Shown piece after piece: positions 10,111 through 21,520 of a stretch of 64,000 bases of DNA. A model generated the notes under the pieces. That model was not told the origin of the DNA, ran no database searches, and saw only the letters and a program-made list of their open reading frames with translations. This DNA comes from Xenoacremonium recifei (Eukaryota; Ascomycota; Sordariomycetes; Hypocreales; Nectriaceae): positions 124,001-188,000 of the forward strand of contig WOFQ01000045.1 in assembly GCA_012184525.1 (NCBI GenBank), given 5' to 3'. Both the position numbers and the translations under genes were made by a program. How positions within the stretch are numbered: position 1 is the stretch's first letter; each line of letters begins with the position of its first letter.

Positions 10111-11592
10111 TTACCGGATCTTGTAGACACACGGCTTCAGCACCGCCGCCTCGTTGATCTCTGGCGCCGCATCCACGGGGTCGATCTTGCGGATGATGGC
10201 CGGCCGCTTGCCCCGACCCGGCTTCTCCTCCTGCGGCTTGACGCCCTTGCCCTTGGTCGGCGCCGCGCCCTTGATAAAATGCATCTTGACGAACATCTTG
10301 TTGCTCAGATCGATGGCCTCGGCCCGCTCGCCCTGCAGCACGAAGCCGCGCGCCTTGAGCACGTCCACGAAGGCGCTGACGTCGGTCTCGCGCCGGCGGT
10401 CATCCGCGCCGTCGACTTCCACGGCCAGGTCCTCGTCGTTGCCGTTGTCGTCGTCTTCCTTGCTGCTACCCTTCTTGCCGGGGGCGTTCGCCTTCTTGCG
10501 GTTGCCGACGCTGTGCGTGACGGGCGCGTGCTTGGAGCGCACGGGGCCGAAGCGGCTCTTGATCTCGGCGACCCAGAGCTCGCCCTTCCAGTGCAGCACG
10601 CGGTATGCCTCCTCGACGAAGGACACCCAGTTGGTGCCCATCAGCGCGAGACAGAAGATGGCCACGTTGACGGACCCGTCGGCCAGCGGCAGGTCCGCGA
10701 TGTCGGCGCGCGTGACCAGCGGGCTGGGCGACTGCAGATCGAAGCTCCGGACCGTAACGCGCAACTTCTGCGCATCGGCCTGCAGCATCTCCGCCAGCCG
10801 CGCATCGCCACAGCCCAGATCCGCGACGGTGCACTCGCCGGCGGTGCGCGGCAGGGCAGTACGGGACAGAGGCGCGGGCGGTGCGCCGGGCCGGCCCTTG
10901 GGAGTGAACTTGATGCGGCCGCGGGCGCGGATGTCGGCGAGGAAGCTGTCGACGGGGTTCTCGGGCCAGACGCGGACTTGGCGCCGGAAGCCCTCGTGGT
11001 ACTCGTCGAACATCTCGGGCGAGTCCTGGAAGAGCTGGAAGGACTCCTCGGAGGGCCGCGTGTAGAGCGTTTCGTTGAGGTGGCGGAAGCGGGCGGAGAT
11101 GAGCTTCTCTCTCATCGAGGCCTGGAGGGGGGTGAGTTTTGGGGCAGGAGGAGCGGCTTTGGTGATGGGTTGAGGTTTCGATGCTATAGGAGATTCTGTC
11201 TCGGCGTCGTCTGTGGCTTTTGCGTCCTTGTTCTTGCTCTTCTTTTGCTTCTTCTTCTTCTTGTCTTTGGCAGATTGGTCTTCCTTCACAGGCTCATGAG
11301 CCGTCTTCTCTTTCACCTGTTGCTCGTCGCCAGCCTTCTTGACTTTCTCTGCAGAAGCCTTCTTTTGCCGCTTGGCATCTTGGTCGCCCTTGCGCTTCTC
11401 GCTCTTCTTGCCCTCAATGACAGACTCATAGAGGTCTGCGACGTTGGAAGAGTCGACATTTTCTGTGGCCTCTCTGGCTGCCGCAGCTCGCTTGCGCTTC
11501 CGAGACTTGGTGCCGGGAGCACTGGCGGAGGGTTGTTGTTGTTCAGCTTTGAGGCTGTCAGCCGAGACTGACCAACCAGGTACTGCGAACAT
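10111..11592 (-). CDS. rrp8: 25S rRNA adenine-N(1) methyltransferase Rrp8
   Basis: Rrp8 is the nucleolar SAM-dependent enzyme that makes m1A in helix 25.1 of the large-subunit rRNA (known for yeast). The single-exon gene encodes 493 aa. The N-terminal ~150 residues are Lys-rich and low in complexity (KDKKKKKQKKSKNKD), as expected for a nucleolar protein. The methyltransferase half has motif I VADLGCGDARLAEML, then FDLQSPSPLVTRADIADLPL, VNVAIFCLALMGTNW and LWVAEIKSRF, the Rrp8 signature. An acidic insert (EDDDNGNDEDLAVEVD) follows motif V. The start MFAVPGWSVS is typical of fungal orthologues. Confidence 0.95.
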   Translation of the reverse strand: MFAVPGWSVSADSLKAEQQQPSASAPGTKSRKRKRAAAAREATENVDSSNVADLYESVIEGKKSEKRKGDQDAKRQKKASAEKVKKAGDEQQVKEKTAHEPVKEDQSAKDKKKKKQKKSKNKDAKATDDAETESPIASKPQPITKAAPPAPKLTPLQASMREKLISARFRHLNETLYTRPSEESFQLFQDSPEMFDEYHEGFRRQVRVWPENPVDSFLADIRARGRIKFTPKGRPGAPPAPLSRTALPRTAGECTVADLGCGDARLAEMLQADAQKLRVTVRSFDLQSPSPLVTRADIADLPLADGSVNVAIFCLALMGTNWVSFVEEAYRVLHWKGELWVAEIKSRFGPVRSKHAPVTHSVGNRKKANAPGKKGSSKEDDDNGNDEDLAVEVDGADDRRRETDVSAFVDVLKARGFVLQGERAEAIDLSNKMFVKMHFIKGAAPTKGKGVKPQEEKPGRGKRPAIIRKIDPVDAAPEINEAAVLKPCVYKIR

Positions 11593-14500
11593 TGTGTGTG
11601 ACAGCCAAGTCTTGGGCGATGGCTGGTATTTTGGGATTCAATGAATCCTTGGTTTTGATGGTGGTGATCTGAACTTTTTACCCCAGTCGTCTTTTTTTTT
11701 GCTTGTCGATAAGCCCGCTGGAGGGGCTGCTTCTTCTCCACTTGGCCCGTGCGTTAGCCAGACTCTACTTGTAAGGAGGAGCGACCATCTGTCTAGGTAG
11801 GTAGCCTTTATCATCACATCGACAAAACGTTTAGAAACCTTGCTTGCTCTTATTTCATGGAATTTACAATTTTAAATCTCAGCAAAAATATCAAGGAACC
11901 ATGTCTAATCTATATTTCGACCGCTATGGACCGGGCTTTTACAGAACCCGTCCTCACTGCTTTGCAGAGTGCGTGCTCGAAGTAGCAATCCAGCCGAGAA
12001 TTTACCCTCCCAGCCTCCATCAGGCGACAGAATGTCAGAGAGCATCGTGCGTTCATCGGGTGACCTCATCTTACCAGGCACGGCCCGCAGATAGTTCCGT
12101 CTTCGTATCCGAACCCGAAAGTGACAGAAATCAATAGGTGCTTCGGCATTCTAGAACAAGGCTGGCCGCAGCGAAGATGGCGTAAGCTGGCGGTCGATTG
12201 CATCCATGACCGACAATCCCGTCCACTAACACTCTCTGAACGGCCACAGATTCCACTTTGGACCGTTGTGATACCCCAGATTCCCGAGGTCCAATGCTCG
12301 AGAGACAGTGCTCGACAGTGTCCGCTCCGAAGTCCATGCCGTGAGCCGATTGGATTGATTAACAACGAAAAGTAGATACATAGCATATGATGGAGTTACT
12401 AGCATCGAGAATACCTACCTCAAAGTAGACTCGGTGTTCGACTGTATGTTGGTAGCCGTGCTGCGGCTTCCACCGGTAGAGGTTGCTTCAACGGAGGTAC
12501 CAACAGGTTTCTCAGACACAAACGGTCCTAGGAAGTTAGCCCAGGCGGTGAAGGTTCAGTGTGACTTCTTAGGCTTGTGTCATAACTTGTCCTGGAAACG
12601 CGCAAGGCATCCGGCAAGCTCTTTGGATGCGTTGTCTGCGAGCTTCCGGGGATAAGACAGCCATTGTCTGTCGCGATCATACGTCCTCAACCCACAAATC
12701 ATTCGGTGACTATGAAGGGCCTTGCTGTCTTGAAGACGCTTCTTAGCGCCTACAATACTAGCATATGTCACCGTCATTTGTATCGTTGAAGCAAACAAAC
12801 ATACGAGGTTGAGAGAAGCACTTTGATGGCCTATCCCTACCTCAACCAGCAGGTCTAGCCGATGAAACGATGCCAAGTCATGATTTAGTATGACGCATGC
12901 TCATTGTTGGCAATGATACTGCATGGCAGCAACTACCAGGCCTAGACAACAGACTGGCAATGCATGGGTATACTTCCTATCGATTAGCTTGCTGAGGATT
13001 ATATGCAAGCAGCCGTGCTGGGCGTGGCACTCCGCGGTAGAGATCGAGAATAGATTCGAGCAGTGGTCGTAAAGAAGACGACAAAAAACTGACTTGCAAA
13101 GAATGCATGAAACGAAGGTCAGTGATCAACAGTGATAGCAGCTCTTTGAGCTTCGGGTTGCTAGAGAGGGCTTACATGGCGCTTTGGGGGCCAAACCAGA
13201 TTCATAGATGCCATGAGAGCTGAAAGCAGACGGTAGCTAGAATTCTGACTCTGCACAGCCATCAATGAAAGAGCAAGAGAGCGACTCGTGACACGGCACA
13301 TATGACGAACCGTACAGATCTTGTATCCGAAGGCCTCCCAACGCCAGAATGTCACTGTAGAGGTCTCTGGAGACGCCGGTGCAACTGAGAGAGGTCTGAG
13401 ACATGTTTTCACAGGGGAGCAGGGTTCAGGCCAAGAGAAAAAATGGTGGCGTCTTTGAGCACCTTTACAGAGAGGGCAATCTCTGAAGGTTGTGAGCAAC
13501 AGTGGTATGACGAGGGATTCTCACTCGCAAAAGATCCAACGACATGAGTCAGGGTGGCAGTAATTTGGGCAAGATGCGGCGCTGCAACAGGCCCGACACA
13601 ACCTTGAAGCGATGAGGCAGAGAACCGGCGAGGAGATGCATGTACAGACGTGTGAAAATGAGTTGGTCGCTCAGGGGCTGTCTCCACCATGCCCTCGTGA
13701 GAGACATGACAAGCATACATGGGAGCAGAGCATGACCAGAGACGAGGCTGGTGCAACATTGTGTAATGTTTGTGTGTTACAAGGCGGTCCTCTGAGATTG
13801 CTGAGCCATGAGGATGTCTGGGCCAGCAAAGGTTGCGTGAGAACGAGCACGTAGTCGTGGCCTGGCCGTGGCGTACAGGGACCCGGCACGATGGGTTCGC
13901 CTCATCGAGAGACGACGGGCTCGCCCAGAACACGACCACCTCGTGACGGTAGTAGTAATGGTGAGAGGCAGGACTGTTCATGGGTGACCTGGGGCGAGCC
14001 ACGAGAAGCCAAGGCCAGTCCGATAACGCTCAAGGACTACTCGCGAGGACGGCAGAAACGGCCGGGGAAAGGGGTCTGCACGACCGGAGCCACCCTTGGG
14101 TCTCCACGATCTCTGTGACCGAATGAAGCCATCCCGCGAGTCTAGGATCGAGCTGCACATTGAGGCGAAACTTAGCGGCTCCTGCTGCTGTGCCTCTTGT
14201 TTCTGCAGAGATATGAGGGGCCTCGCATATGTAAGTGTGCACCGGATAGTGCAAAGCGCTGGCGGAGATAAGGTTGGACTAGTTGACCGGTGCTGACAGG
14301 AGGAGGAGCTGCCATGTACGGTAGTAGCTCAGATCATTGAATGAGCTTCCGGCTTGGCTCTGGTGAGGGATGATTTGCGTGCGCGCCATGACCAGTATAT
14401 GCCCCGAGACTCCCCATGAAACCGATCGCCCTCAGCGGTGCATCTCCATCCTCGGGGCGGCTTCCCAGGTCGATCTGTTCCCAAGTACGTACAGAGTACC

Positions 14501-16390
14501 TGCAGACATCTGTTGTGGACACAGCAGTTTTGCGCGTGTCTGGATGGTTTTCTGCTCGATGATGTGTCCTGTCGTCAACGGGTAAAGTCTGACATGCCGG
14601 CGCCGGACGGCTATTTTAGCCCGGGATAAAGCACCGAGTTGCGAGCCAAGCAAGAGGGGACGAAATATCTGCCAGATTGTTACCTCGTGCTCTGCAGCGG
14701 AGGGCTAATCCGGCTTCAGGATGGCGTCTCTCGTCTGCGGCCTCAAACCCTTGTCTGGTTTTCTGGTGACACCCACCATCTCTGATCCCTGTGCTGTGGT
14801 GGTCTGTCTGGTCTGGTCCGTTGTGGGTGACCGCAACAAGTGTCGCGAAGTCTCTTCCTCGACGGTCCATCGCCGTTGTTTGCGGTGTAGTTCCTCGCAG
14901 TCGCTGTCTGTCGGCTTGTCTCTCGAAGCAGGTTGTGGTGATGAAAAGGGTGAAATGACAAAGGGCACATACCTGCAGACCGAAGCATAACGAGTCCAAG
15001 GCTCCTGCCTGCATTGTGTCATCTAGGTAGGGTGCGGCGGCCAGGTGGTACCTGAGGCAAGGTATTGGTTTTCCTGTCTGTCTCTGTCTGGTCTGGCAAC
15101 TGCCCTGCTCCCCTCGAGCCCCGGCGTGCCTTCCCTACCAGACTCGATTCCCTGCTCCTCGACTCCCTGCTCGCTGCTCTCATCATCCATCCGTCGGATC
15201 TTCCTCCATTCGTCTCCTCCCCCTCTCTCCTCTTCTTTTCTCTCCCGTCCTCTTGCTCTCCTCAGCCGTTTCACCATCGCCATCGTCGGCATTCCACAGC
15301 TCGGCCTCAACTCGTCCTCATCTTATTAAGCTTTCATCGGATCCCTGGACCCTGAACGCCCCTTGTCCCCGGCCGTCCCGGGCGCTGTGCTGTGCGGACC
15401 ACCACAAACCACCACAAACCTCCGCCGCTACCTACCCACCGTCCGCGCGAACGCTCCCGGTAGATACAGCGCACTGCCGCCCCAGGGGTCTCAGAGCTGC
15501 CGGCAGGCCAAGGAATCACGGGCGGCCAGAAACGCCATCCCCCACACCCACTAAGAAACAGGGCTTTGGGAGCGGACACCACACCCTGACTCGGCGCTGC
15601 CACTGGTCCTGGCGACAAGAGGAACGGCACATTTGTGACCCTGCCCAGCTGCTCCGTGCCTTAGCTTTGCAGCTTGGAGCTCCATTGGCAGGATATCTTG
15701 GCCTAGATCTGGTAGGCCGGTATTGCTGGTGGGCTATCTGGACTCCGTACTTATACCCAGGTACCACCTACCTGAGCATCCTGAGCTGGGTTCTCGGTTG
15801 CCCTCACGACTCCATCGTCACGTACCAAGCACTTGCATCATCTCTCCTTATCGTTACCTGACACCCTTTATAATCGCCTTGTCAACTATTCTCGGAGATC
15901 AACGCAACTTTGCAGCCTGGTTGCTTCGGCCCGGACGATTGCTGGACTGCCTTTGTAAGGCCGCCGACTTTCCAGTTACACCACACTGTTTCAGTTGCGC
16001 TTGGTATGCTTCCATTATACTGGTAGACAAATTAGGAGTCGTGGCCTCTCTTCCTCACTTTCTATTTTGCACCTAATTTTCACCGCGGTCATCTCTCGAC
16101 TAAGTGTTGCCTCTCAGGTATACGGCTCTCGCTGAAAAATTTGCTGGACCTCGTGTCTTGGCTCGCACGGCTGTTCTTCAAGACTCGCTGAGCATTGCGA
16201 CTCTCCTGAGGATTCCTGCGATTGGTCTGTCCCTCTTCAGGAGAAGCCTAGAGCTTTTCCCTGCCTTGAGCTGCAGTGTCGTCATTGTCATCATCATGTG
16301 AATTTCTACCGCGAGGGCAAATATTTTGTGTGTCATCAGAATTTCCATACTGCGCCGTGTGTCGAGGTTCTTCGCGCCGCCGTCCTCGCA
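11593..16390. other. Gene-poor 4.8-kb intergenic region
   Basis: No supported gene lies between rrp8 and the Zn2Cys6 factor. Short ORFs exist on both strands (the longest is about 200 codons, 13409-14002 on the minus strand), but none shows a domain or plausible exon partners. The last ~1.3 kb is pyrimidine-rich (dense CT tracts at 15160-15260) and probably contains a long promoter and leader for the regulator at 16391. I found no tRNA or transposon ends. Confidence 0.5.
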
Positions 16391-19300
16391 ATGGAAAACA
16401 ATCCTCTTGTTATGACAGAGGCCGACCAGGCTCAGAGCCAGTCCGGCTCTGAACTCCAAGGCAATGGTTCTCAAGATGATCCTAACCACAAGAAGCAACC
16501 GCCCCCAAACCATGTCAAGAAAAGGACTAAGACGGGGTGCCTCAGTAAGTCTGCCTCCTGATCAGCTGCGAGTCTGGGAATGGATCGCAAGTACTGACCG
16601 GTCTCATCGGTAAGCTTGTCGAAAGAGGCGTATAAAGTGTGACGAAGGCCGGCCAACTTGCAACAATTGCATCAAATCAAAACGTCTCTGCGAGGGCTAC
16701 AACCAACGGGTTGTCTTCAAAGACCCAATGGGGGGAGCCACATATGGCGATCCTTACTCGTCAAACTTCCACCACTCCGGGTCTTCTCATGGCGGCCACA
16801 TGCACGCCAAGCCACCCGGCCAAGGCCCCTTGCCTACAATTGCACCAAAGCCGTCTGGTCTAGGAACCCAACCTCAAGTCAACATGCAGCAGTTTGGACA
16901 GTACAGCTATGGACATGGACAGCCCCCCATGCCACCGGTTTATGATTTCAATCAGAGGCCGGCAAACTATCCGCAATTCGCCCAACCAGCCTTTTTTATA
17001 CCATCTCAAGAGACGCCGAACTACATCCAGTCAAGTCCCGGGCACGCTGTTCTAGGACAGCCTCCGTATGAGGCCTCTCGAATGAGTGACAATAGTACGG
17101 CGTATGCAAGGCCCCCTGAAGGCCCCATCAACCAACCTTGGGGTGAGGGAATCGAAGAAGTCGTAAAAACCGAAGAAACCGGATATCAGTACGATTTAGC
17201 AGAAGACGATGCTTCAATGCTCGAATCGGACGACGAAACTCAGGACCCTCGAGAAGTCTTGGGCCCGGTAGTCCGGCGATTTAGTGGAATATGGGATCGG
17301 AATGGCACTCAAGTTCGAGCCTTCTCGACTTTTGCCGATAGTAATCTCTTGTCCACGTACACAGCCCACGCCCAGCTCCGCGAGCTCAGAGATCCGAGGA
17401 TGTTGGCTACTTTTATGCACTTTCTCAAGGTTACCGGGCCGAGTATGTCTTTGTACGAGAGGCATCCGTTTGATCGGGGTGACGACGAGAACTATGACAC
17501 GAAATCAAATAATCTATGGACTTGTAAGTACCTCAAAGTCGTAGTACGATTCGGCGTTAACCGTGGCTTTAGATACTTTCCCCTTAATCGCATTCAACCA
17601 CCCCGGCCTGCTGCACGCCATCCTTGCCCTGGCGAGTTTGCAGATCGCCAAGCTGCAGGCTGTCCCTGCCACAGACGCCATGAGGCATTATCATATAGCT
17701 ATCCGCCGAATCGCGAAGAACATCAAATCCCCACTGAGGAGAACGCAACCTCCAACTCTTGCAGCAAGTCTCTTGCTGGCATATTTCGAAGTTTGGTCTT
17801 CGGACCATACCAAGTGGTGCACTCATCTCTTTGGTACAAGAATCTTATTCCGGGAGATCGCGATGAGTGAGATGACGAGACGTTGTTTACCTGTGAAAAG
17901 AATGCGACAGATGCAGAAGGACGAAGAAGAGCTCGCAAAGATGGACGCCTTCTATCCGGGGATGAGGAAATCGCCCCGAAGTCATCTGCTGAACCTGAAC
18001 TACAATCTCCTGAGTACCATCTTTGGCCAGACAATTAGACCTGAGCAATATGGACTCGGGGATGACCAGTATATTGACCTGACGCACAACGTACCAAGCG
18101 AAAAGGATGTCGAACAGTATGAAACCTTGCGAGATCTCTACTGGTGGTATTGTAAGATGGATGTATACCAGAGTATGTTGGGAGGCACCAAGTTATTGTC
18201 AGTATGGCCTTTCCATGGACGAGTTTCTTTAGAACTAACTGTGGACAGTATGGAATATGACTACTGGAGTCAATGTCCGCCTCGGGGACCTATCTCAGTC
18301 ATAGATGCTACGTAGGTGTCATCTCAGTGCTTGTGTATGTGGAAAAGGCTAATTAAGCCATGCAGATACGGTACTTACGACCATTTAATGCTTTTGCTCG
18401 GCCGACTCGCAAATTTCTCTTCACTTGATGTACCCCGAAAGCAACGAGCGCACCGGGCGAGGACCCAATCCCAAGATCCGAACTCGCCACCGTCGTTTCC
18501 AGGGATTGTTCCGACCCAAGGCAAAGTGGATGTTCCCTTAGGCTTTACACCTGAAGGAGATGCGTCATCCCCCTTGAGCGACTCGGACGAGCCAGATCCC
18601 AAAGCCAGTCTACATGCTGCTATGCAGGAGTGGGAGAGCATTCGACAAGCGTTTGATGCCTTTAAAAACCACCTCGGACCCGAATTTCAACCTCTCAGGG
18701 AAGAATTCAGTGATCGACGGGACTCGCCTTTCGGACGGACGATACAATATCGAACGTTTGGAGTGGCGGGGATCTGGATGAACTTCTATATGGGTATGAT
18801 CCATCTCTACCGCTACCACCCCCATGCTCCTCCCGCCGCAATGCAAGCCGCAGGACAAGCAGCGCGACAGACGGCAGAGTATGCGATTGAGATAGGAAAG
18901 ATAGCTGCAGGCCTGGCAGATGACTGCAGTCACGAGACGCAAATCAGTACCATGGTCAGCGCAGCTTTTATCGAGAGTTGTTTCTGCTTATTCGTGGCAG
19001 CGGTTCAGGTATGCAAGTTGGAGAAAGCAACCCTCTGATTCATTAACTAACCACCCTGATGCAGTACCAAGACGATGCGCAGCGCCACTGGCTTGTCCGT
19101 CGAATGTATGACATTTGCCGCCTTACAGGATGGCAAACTGCGAAGCAGATCGCCGACGGCTGTGAGTCTGGCTGGATCAAGGCGGCGCAGATGGGACGGG
19201 GTCAACCGTACGTCCGGGCGCCGGATATTGGCGCCGATATCCCACACTTGGTGAAGGAGAATCCCCGCCGGATCGACCGGGTCATTAAGCAAGAGCTCGC

Positions 19301-19409
19301 GTCCGGAGAGAGGAATCTCGTCTTGGCCAAATCCGAACGAGCATACTATGCGCTGGGGATCATCGGCGTGGAGCAGGATATGGCTGTCCTCACACTGAAG
19401 GATGAGTGA
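16391..19409 (+). CDS. Zn2Cys6 fungal-type transcription factor
   Basis: This is a DNA-binding regulator with an N-terminal zinc cluster. I build six exons: 16391-16544, 16615-17523, 17573-18197, 18249-18311, 18366-19008 and 19065-19409, giving 912 aa. Splicing restores the cluster, with cysteines at about residues 50, 53, 60, 67, 70 and 77 (CX2CX6CX6CX2CX6C) and the text KTGCLTCRKRRIKCDEGRPT. A Pro/Gln/Gly-rich middle follows, then a long alpha-helical region from about 400 onward (TFPLIAFNHPGLLHAILALA) that resembles the fungal-specific regulatory domain. Each splice restores sensible sequence, for example GGTKLFMEYDYW and IDATYGTYDHLM. The first intron splits the cluster between its first two cysteines, a common arrangement. 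The target genes are unknown; I do not assign a name. Confidence 0.92.
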
Positions 19410-19797
19410 TGGATGGATGGATGTATAAGTGAATGAGTTCATGAAAGAGCGAGCGGACAGTGAGATGATACCACACATATGATGACAGGAGATGAACATG
19501 CTGGTGGGAGGCTTCAATTGGGAGGCCGACAAGAAATGTCGTTGCATATATTTAGCAGATGTTTGGTAATTACGGTAGCAAAGGGGTGCTTCAAAATTTC
19601 AAGTTGGCTCGCAACGGAGCTTGATAGGCCTCTGACGCCTTCACTACCGTTCCCATACATTATGATACATGCCGGTGGCGGACGACGCCCTTTGAAGCGT
19701 CCACCTTTCTACGTGTCAGAGGTCTCTTGATCCTAAGCTCTGAAGGTGTCGTGTCTTTGTCAATTCATCGTGATGACCTGGCCCCAGCCGGCCCCTT
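19410..19797. other. Convergent 3' flanks, transcription factor and pup2
   Basis: This 388-base stretch lies between two converging genes. It opens with a short GATG repeat just after the stop codon (about 19405-19422). Nothing else is recognisable. Confidence 0.45.
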
Positions 19798-20650
19798 TTA
19801 ATTCGCAGGTAGTCGTTCCACGACGGCAGCCATCTCTTCGTCTGTGTATATTCTGAAGCCGTGCTCCGTGGTGACGCTCGCCAACTGCACGTTCTTCGCA
19901 TCTAGCTTCTCCTCCATGACTTGCTTTAGGGTCTTGAGGACCAGAGTCTCGGCGTCTTCTAGGGTCAAGGACTGGGCCAAGTCAGCACGGGAGGCCTATT
20001 CTGGATGAGGATTTGTTCCCAAGCGAGACCTACCTTGTGATACTCGTTCTGCAGCTCTGCCTGTGCGCCCTCGGAGCCAGAGCCAATAGCCTTGGCGTCG
20101 TAGCGGTAGAAGGTGCCGCTGGGCTCGGCGTGGAACAGCTGAGGGCCGTCCTCATCGAAGCCGGCGATGAGCAGGGCAACGCCAAAGGGACGACTCATGA
20201 TGGTCTCCTCGCCGTCGGCACCCTCGCCGAAGCGCAGGGCGAGGTCGCAGATGGCCTGGGTGCAGGACTCGACGCGCAGGGGCTCGTTGTAGTTGAAGGC
20301 GTGGGACTGGCACTCGACGCGGGCGTGCTCGACCATTGAGCGGGCGTCGGCCTGCAGGCCGGACATGGCGCAGCCGATGTGGCGGTCGATTTCGACGATC
20401 TTCTCGACCGAGGAGGTCTCGAGCAGCGTGCTGGTAACGCGCTTCTCGACGCCGAGGATGACACCCTCGGACGTGGCGACGCCGATGGCCGTGGAGCCGA
20501 GCTTGATGGCCTCGAGGGAGTATTCGACCTGGAAGAGGCGGCCTTCGGGGGAGAAGGTGTTGATGCCCCGGTCTGGAGGGGAAGTCAGCGGGAGGACGGC
20601 GAGGGGAGCTTCGCTGGGGATGTACCGTATTCAGATCTTGCCATGAACAT
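19798..20650 (-). CDS. pup2: Proteasome subunit alpha type-5 (Pup2)
   Basis: Alpha-5 is a non-catalytic subunit of the outer rings of the 20S proteasome. Exons are 20626-20650, 20034-20572 and 19798-19971, giving 245 aa. The first exon carries only eight codons and one base; the 53-nt intron then joins to give MFMARSEYDRGINTFSPEGR, the alpha-subunit N-terminal signature including the YDRGINTFSPEGRLFQVEY block. Internal hallmarks are TAIGVATSEGVILGVEKR, GCAMSGLQADARSMVEHAR and RPFGVALLIAGFDEDGPQLF. The C-terminal exon begins SLTLEDAETLVLKTLKQVME. All features fit alpha-5 rather than the other alpha subunits. Confidence 0.96.
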
Positions 20651-21520
20651 GGTGGCGGTTGTGTGCGGGGATTGAGGATGCCGGCGTGGCAGGGAGTCGA
20701 AAGCTGCGGACGAGGAGGGCGGGAGGAGGTCGTCGGGGAGGTTGTGGTGTTGAGAGGAGGGCTGGTGGATGGAGGCGGGAAGGCTGAAGCCGTGACGAAA
20801 GGAAGCTCTCGCCAGGTAAGGTGTGTGTTGCGGCAGAGGCGCTGTTTGGTTGGCTGGAGCGTCGGTCTGCTAGGCAAGCAGTGCGCCTACGTAGCCGCTA
20901 GAGCCCGCTGGAGGTGCTACTGAAAAGAGCTATGGGGAGAGGTAGCGGAGATGATGATTGGCTGGTGCTTTGGGCCTTGGAGCTAGGCCTAACTGGGGAT
21001 TCTTTTAGAGATATAAGCAAGAGTCGTATTATTCACATGGGATACTTGCTCTGTCAGCACGAGATCCTCCGATTAAAGTAATAATTAACTTTCGAACATC
21101 TCTTGCGGAACATACAAGATACTTGTTAATCAGAGGTCAGAGATTGGTGTCATATTAGGGAGCAAGGTTAGATCAGGGACAAGGTTCAGAGTGATGAATT
21201 CAGGATAAATACAAATAGGAAAAAGAATACCGTGCGAATAGTATGGCTTGTGAGTAAATAGGAGGGCTCTGGGCACTTGAAGCTTATTGATCATGCGTCA
21301 ATCTTCAAAATACTCAGTTGATAGCCGACCTGCTGAGCGCCAAACATCAGTTCTTTAAATCGTAGGAGAAATTGTGGCTATTAATATCGTGGACTGCTCC
21401 AAGCAGTGTCAGGAGTTAGTGCTATATGTAGCTAACGGAATCAGCATAATGAAGAGACTGCAAAGGTAATGCCGTCTACATGATAGATCTAAGCAGAGGC
21501 TTTGAGAGACACCTCAGTTT
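20651..21520. other. Intergenic region upstream of pup2
   Basis: About 870 bases separate the pup2 start from the 3' end of the HET-domain gene. The first ~300 bases are purine-rich on the plus strand, as expected of a pup2 leader read on the minus strand. The remainder (from about 21000) is markedly AT-rich. No gene is supported. Confidence 0.45.

Noticed and set aside
10279..11571. 430-codon plus-strand ORF opposite rrp8
   Set aside because: Shadow of the Rrp8 coding sequence; no domain.
13409..14002. 197-codon minus-strand ORF in the gene-poor region
   Set aside because: His/Ser/Pro-rich text with no domain or splice partners; within the length expected by chance in GC-balanced DNA.
15253..15861. 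202-codon ORF upstream of the Zn2Cys6 gene
   Set aside because: Translation of CT-rich leader-like DNA; Pro/Ser/Arg-rich and featureless.
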